From positions 62,001-126,000 of the forward strand of contig NZ_BAGG01000093.1 in NCBI RefSeq assembly GCF_000308695.1: 64,000 bases of DNA, written 5' to 3'. The position numbers and the translations under genes were made by a program. Of this stretch, positions 60,138 to 64,000 are shown piece by piece. How positions within the stretch are numbered: position 1 is the first letter of the stretch; every line of letters begins with the position of its first letter. Source of the DNA: Nocardia takedensis NBRC 100417 (GTDB lineage Bacteria > Actinomycetota > Actinomycetes > Mycobacteriales > Mycobacteriaceae). The notes beneath the pieces were generated by a model. It was not told where the DNA came from. It ran no database searches and saw only the letters and a program-made list of their open reading frames with translations.

Positions 60138-63100
60138 TCAGACCGGAGCCCGCGTCCACCAGTCGAAGACCTCGACATCGGCCGCGGGCTTCCCGGCCTC
60201 CGGATCACGCGACCTGCCGTGATGACTCACCGTCACCAGATATTCGGCGTGGTCGGCGTCACCGAAGGACACCACCATGTGCGCGGTCGCGAACAACCGC
60301 CGCGACGGACCCGACGGGTCCTCCACCATCCACGCGTGCCGCGTATAGGCGATCCCGCTCTTCATCCCCACCCCGTCGACCTCCGAAGGCACCTCGGCCA
60401 CCGCGGCCGCCGCCTCCAGCGGACTGGCGTAACCGAGCACGACATAGGACAGGTGATCGGCGTCCTCCGCCGCGCGCACGCACTCCCACGCGATCGTCCA
60501 CTCGGTCGACCGCAGCGCCGCCGTCGGCCGGAACCCGTCGGCCGGACTGTGCGCGGTGCACGCGGCCTTCTGATACCCCACACCCCGCACCCCCGGCCCC
60601 TGCGGCAACAGCCACGGAAACGCGCTCTTGCTCGCGGCCAACGCATCCGGCGCGCCCGTCGGCGATACCGAACGCGGACCCGAAGTCCCCGCCTCCTCCT
60701 CGACCGGCCCCGCCGCCTCCGGCGTCGCCGCCGACCCGTCCGCGACGTCGTCCTCCCCCACCGCCACCACGAACACCCCCACCGCGGCCACCACCAACGC
60801 CACCAACCCCAAGGCGATCAACACCAACGAGCCACATCCCCTGTTGCGCCGCAACGGATTCGGCGCACCCTGCTGGTTCGGCCGGGCGTAGGCGGGGTCG
60901 TAGCCGGGCGGTGCCGGACGAGACCCCGGAGCCGCGCCGGGACCGGTCGATTCGGGCGACCCGCCGGCCGCTGCTCCTCCGGGCGACCCGCCACCCGACA
61001 CATCTACGTACGGTCCGCCGGCCGAGGCCGCGACGAAACTTCCGCCACCCGATGTCTCGACGGATCGCTCACCACCGGATTTCGCTTCGGACGCCCTTTC
61101 CCTCGACGCCGAACCGGACTGCTCACCACCTGCCCCCTCCGCGGACTGCTCACCACCCGACGCCACAGCGCTTTTCTCACCCCCCGACGTCGCACCGGAC
61201 TGCTCGCCACCCGACGCCCGAGCAGATCTATCGCTGCCCGCTGTCGTAGCAGACCTGTCAGCACCCGACGCCGCAGCAGATCTACTGCCATCCGAAGCCA
61301 CAGCAGACCTTCCCCCATCGGACATCGCGGCAGGGCTGTCGCCACCTGACCTCGGGGCAGATCGATCAGCACTCGACGCCACGGGCGACCTGTCACCGCC
61401 CGACGTCACACCGGACTTGTCGCCACCTGCTGTCGCAGCAGACCCGTCAGCATCCGATTCCGAGGCAGACCACTCACCACCCGCTGTCGACGTGGCTCGC
61501 CCGCCCTCCGATTCCGCGCCGGGTCTCCTGCCAGCCGATATCCCGGCCGCGCGCGGGTCTCCGACGGTGTCACCGGATGCCCCATCGCTCGTGGCGGTTA
61601 CGGCGTCGCCCTCGGTCCCGGTGCCTGCGCGGTCGCTTGTTGTCGACGACGCGGTGGCCGTTGCCGCCTCCGATTCCGCAGGCTCGCTCCCAGCGCGCGT
61701 GTTCCCCGCACGGACCTCACTCGGCGTGGTGTCGCCGGCGGCACCGTCCGCCGGGGCAGATCCCGACGCCGACCGCTCGGACCTGTCCGACACCGCCCCC
61801 GCCGCGGAATCCACTCGCTTCCCGGACCTCCGCGACCCGAACTCCCGCCCCTGCTCCCGCGCCGCCCACGCGGCGACCTGCAACCCCGGCCCCGCCTCCT
61901 CGAACCGATCGGTGACAGCGGCGCTCCCCTCGGTCCCGACGCTCCCCGACCGCTTCACCAGATCCACACCGCGTACCGGGGCATCGGACGAACCTTGATG
62001 CGACGCCGACGACGCGTGCTCTGCCCCCGACCGCCCTGAATCTCGCTCTTGTCCAGGCGATCCCGGCGAAGCTTGCTCTGTCCCCCGCCACACTGGCGGA
62101 CCTTGCTCCTGCCGAGGCGAACCCTGCGCTACCGGGGGAGCGTACGGCGAACTCTGCGGTACTTGCTGCGGCGGCGGCGATCCCGGCACACCTTGCACTC
62201 CCGGGGGAGCATACGGCGGACCCTGCGCTGCTTGCTGCGGCGGAGCCTGCGGCCCCGGTGGAGCACCGTAGTGCGATGGGTGGCCGGCCTGCGGAACCCC
62301 GGAACTCGGATCGGGGAAGGGTTGCGGCTGAGGCACTCCCGGTGGCATCGCGGCTCCGGGAGGCAGAGCCGCCGGCGGTAGTCCGGCACCGGAATGCGGT
62401 ACCGGCTGCGGGACCGGAACAGGCGGTGAACCTTGCTGTGGCCCTTGCGATCCCGGCGGGGCGGCATAGGACGGCGCGTATCCGGCGGGTGGCATTCCGG
62501 AGCCGGGTTCCGGACCGGGAGGCATCGCGGGAGGCGGAGCCGCCGGTGGCAACCCCGCGCCGGAATGGGGAACCGGTTGCGGGAGCGGACCGCCGTGCCT
62601 GCCGGGTTGCGGAACCGCTGGTCCGACTTGGCCCGGTTGCGGAACCGGCGATCCGTACGGCCCGACCAGGGCACCGGGTGGACCCGCCTGCGGCGGCATC
62701 GCGCCGGGCGGCGCCGACTGCGGTAGCACGCCCGGCGTGGATTGGGGCATGCCCTGGTAGGGCATCTGGGGCGGGGGAAGGCGGGGACCGGACGTCGTGG
62801 TGAGTGCGTGGCGGGCGGCGGCGGCGAAATCCGCGCAGGTGGCGTAGCGGTATTCCGGGAGTTTGGCCATGCCCGCCGCGAGGACCGCGTCCAGGGCGGG
62901 GTTCAGGCCGGGGCGACGAACGGCCAGCGGCGGAAGGGCCAGGTGCAGGTGGCCCTTGATGATGTCGGCGGGGTTGTCGGCGTCGAACGGGCCGACGCCC
63001 GCCAGCAGCCAGTACAGGGCGCAGGCCAGCGCGTATTGGTCGGTGCGCGGGTCGAGGCGGCCGCCGGTCATCTGTTCCGGGGAGGCGTAGGCGAGGGTGG

Positions 63101-63626
63101 CGGTGAACATGCCGGTCTGGGTGAGGTGGGTGGAGTCCTCGCGGAGCCGCGCGATCCCGAAATCGGTGAGGAACACCCGTTCCTTCTGACCGCCCGAAGC
63201 GCGGGCCAACATGATGTTGGCGGGCTTGACGTCGCGGTGCAGCACCCCCATGCCGTGCGCGTAGTCCAACGCGTCGGCGACACCCTCGATGATCTGCACG
63301 GCGCGTTCCGGGGGCAGGGTGAGCGGGTTGACCGCCGCCGCGTCGACGCCGTCGATGTACTGCATGGCGATCCACAACTGACCGTGTTCGGACCCGCGGT
63401 CGTAGACGGTGACGATGGCGGGATGGTCGAGTTGCGCGACCAGGTCGGCTTCGCGTTCGAACCGGGCGCGGACCTCGGCGTCGGTGAACAACTCCGGGTT
63501 GAGCAGTTTCAGCGCGGTCCTGCGGGCGAAACGCGGCTGCCTGGCCAGATAGACCGAGCCCATGCCGCCCTGTCCGAGCAGGCGCTCGACGGTGTATCCG
63601 GCGAACACGTCACCGCTGTTCAGCAA
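60138..63626 (-). CDS. Very long Ser/Thr protein kinase with repetitive linker
   Basis: A 1,162-residue receptor-type kinase. The N-terminal catalytic domain has LGQGGMGSVYLARQ, HRDVKPANIML, TDFGIARLRED and YASPEQMTG. It is followed by about 300 residues of Pro/Gln/Gly-rich sequence, then about 350 residues of Ser/Gly/Asp/Glu-rich repeats, one transmembrane helix (LVLIALGLVALVVAAVGVFV) and an external domain of about 140 residues with two cysteines (KAACTAHSPADG and AWECVRAAED). Start: a TTG at 63626 with GGAAGGGGG five bases upstream; the long upstream frame lacks domain content. A GTG six codons later is an alternative. Confidence 0.82.
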   Translation of the reverse strand: MLNSGDVFAGYTVERLLGQGGMGSVYLARQPRFARRTALKLLNPELFTDAEVRARFEREADLVAQLDHPAIVTVYDRGSEHGQLWIAMQYIDGVDAAAVNPLTLPPERAVQIIEGVADALDYAHGMGVLHRDVKPANIMLARASGGQKERVFLTDFGIARLREDSTHLTQTGMFTATLAYASPEQMTGGRLDPRTDQYALACALYWLLAGVGPFDADNPADIIKGHLHLALPPLAVRRPGLNPALDAVLAAGMAKLPEYRYATCADFAAAARHALTTTSGPRLPPPQMPYQGMPQSTPGVLPQSAPPGAMPPQAGPPGALVGPYGSPVPQPGQVGPAVPQPGRHGGPLPQPVPHSGAGLPPAAPPPAMPPGPEPGSGMPPAGYAPSYAAPPGSQGPQQGSPPVPVPQPVPHSGAGLPPAALPPGAAMPPGVPQPQPFPDPSSGVPQAGHPSHYGAPPGPQAPPQQAAQGPPYAPPGVQGVPGSPPPQQVPQSSPYAPPVAQGSPRQEQGPPVWRGTEQASPGSPGQERDSGRSGAEHASSASHQGSSDAPVRGVDLVKRSGSVGTEGSAAVTDRFEEAGPGLQVAAWAAREQGREFGSRRSGKRVDSAAGAVSDRSERSASGSAPADGAAGDTTPSEVRAGNTRAGSEPAESEAATATASSTTSDRAGTGTEGDAVTATSDGASGDTVGDPRAAGISAGRRPGAESEGGRATSTAGGEWSASESDADGSAATAGGDKSGVTSGGDRSPVASSADRSAPRSGGDSPAAMSDGGRSAVASDGSRSAAASGADRSATTAGSDRSARASGGEQSGATSGGEKSAVASGGEQSAEGAGGEQSGSASRERASEAKSGGERSVETSGGGSFVAASAGGPYVDVSGGGSPGGAAAGGSPESTGPGAAPGSRPAPPGYDPAYARPNQQGAPNPLRRNRGCGSLVLIALGLVALVVAAVGVFVVAVGEDDVADGSAATPEAAGPVEEEAGTSGPRSVSPTGAPDALAASKSAFPWLLPQGPGVRGVGYQKAACTAHSPADGFRPTAALRSTEWTIAWECVRAAEDADHLSYVVLGYASPLEAAAAVAEVPSEVDGVGMKSGIAYTRHAWMVEDPSGPSRRLFATAHMVVSFGDADHAEYLVTVSHHGRSRDPEAGKPAADVEVFDWWTRAPV
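61030..61480 (-). repeat. Degenerate 30-40-bp repeats in the third kinase
   Basis: Coding sequence of the kinase linker built from degenerate units such as SGGEQSG, SGADRSAT and SDGGRSA, recurring every 10-12 codons. The DNA repeats CCACCCGACG-type segments. Copy number could vary between strains. Confidence 0.65.
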
Positions 63627-63833
63627 CGCCGCCCCCTTCCGTGAACCAGCCTCAGCAACGAGCGTAGCGAGTGTGCGCGCAAACCGGCGTCGCCTTGCCC
63701 GGGTCGGGCGTGTGCGAGCCCGTGCGGCGAGCTTCTGGTGAGGGGATTTCGAATTCCTCGCGACGATCGGCGAAACTGAACGAGAAGGTTGTAGATGTTT
63801 CACCGCCCTCCGGTGGTGGGGGAAAGGCTCGGC

Positions 63834-64000
63834 GGTGAGATTGACCAGCTCGGTATCCGTTCGTTCGATGCTGCGCCTGGTCGCCGTCTCGACATTGTTC
63901 GCCGTGGGTTCGTGCGCGCTGTTGCCCGAACGCGAGGAGCCCGTCTCCGCGCCGACGATCACCATCGGCGTGCGCGACCGCGGCACCGCCACCCCGTCGT
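63834..64000 (+). CDS. Lipoprotein, N-terminal fragment (3' end outside window)
   Basis: The reading frame runs from a GTG at 63834 to the window end without a stop. GGGGGAAAGG upstream is a good ribosome binding site. The 55 residues seen are a lipoprotein signal (MLRLVAVSTLFAVGSC, lipobox VGSC with Cys at about residue 27) and a start SAPTITIGVRDRGTATPS, which looks like the first beta strand of a periplasmic binding protein. It is divergent from the third kinase, a layout that recalls the pknG-glnH neighbourhood in mycobacteria. Confidence 0.7.

Noticed and set aside
56966..60208. 1,080-residue minus-strand open frame antisense to the ABC exporter
   Set aside because: Composition is Arg/Gly/His/Asp noise from GC-rich antisense; the plus-strand frames have clear ABC and FtsX motifs.

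Overview
The window is a high-GC actinobacterial chromosome segment, most likely from Nocardia or a close relative (Nocardiaceae/Mycobacteriales). The backbone order ppk, mutT1, hupB, leuD, leuC, IclR regulator, PPOX-fold protein, tRNA-Glu, tRNA-Gln, gltX, FAH-family gene, MFS transporter, leuB, serA, ilvC, ilvN, ilvB, PH-domain protein, DoxX protein, lppZ, gatB, pfkA matches, from memory, the Mycobacterium tuberculosis Rv2984-Rv3010 order. Coding sequences show strong GC3 bias, frequent GTG starts, frequent 4-bp ATGA/GTGA overlaps, and several promoters whose -10 box lies 6-7 nt from the start codon, which predicts leaderless mRNAs. No prophage, insertion sequence or CRISPR array was seen.

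Layout. 1-7.0 kb: polyphosphate kinase end, MutT1, HupB, leucine genes leuCD with a divergent IclR regulator, and two small genes. 7.4-16.3 kb: two tRNAs, gltX, an FAH-family hydrolase, an MFS transporter with an ADP-ribosylglycohydrolase, an HTH protein behind twin palindromes, leuB and serA. 16.5-18.6 kb: an overlooked 38-residue gene, a nucleotidyltransferase and two cold-shock genes. 18.7-24.7 kb: an inositol catabolic operon (iolE-iolC-iolB-iolD) divergent from an inositol dehydrogenase-type gene. 24.7-29.6 kb: a four-gene minus-strand run, DUF2252 - MoxR ATPase - vWA protein - cytosine-5 DNA methyltransferase. 30.3-37.2 kb: branched-chain amino acid genes ilvB-ilvN-ilvC, preceded by a leaderless leader peptide and transcription attenuator, then ilvD.

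37.4-39.8 kb: a type VII-secretion-style toxin module made of two WXG100-like proteins, a 442-residue toxin with a toxin-24-like tail and a HEAT-like immunity protein. 39.9-48.5 kb: DoxX protein, LppZ, a nucleotidyltransferase/HTH pair resembling AbiE-type toxin-antitoxin modules behind a 15-bp inverted repeat, gatB, a lipoprotein hydrolase, a tandem RHH-like protein and pfkA. 48.6-64 kb is a signalling block: a frameshifted Ser/Thr kinase, a beta-lactamase-fold lipoprotein, an intact paralogous kinase, a NarL-type two-component system, a MacB-like ABC exporter, a third kinase of about 1,160 residues, and the start of a lipoprotein gene cut by the window end.

Functionally the core supplies leucine, isoleucine, valine and serine synthesis plus Glu-tRNA and Gln-tRNA formation (GltX, GatB, tRNA-Glu, tRNA-Gln). 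The accessory genes add inositol use, interbacterial competition, possible defence modules and envelope sensing. All family names come from motif recognition by eye; no database search was run.
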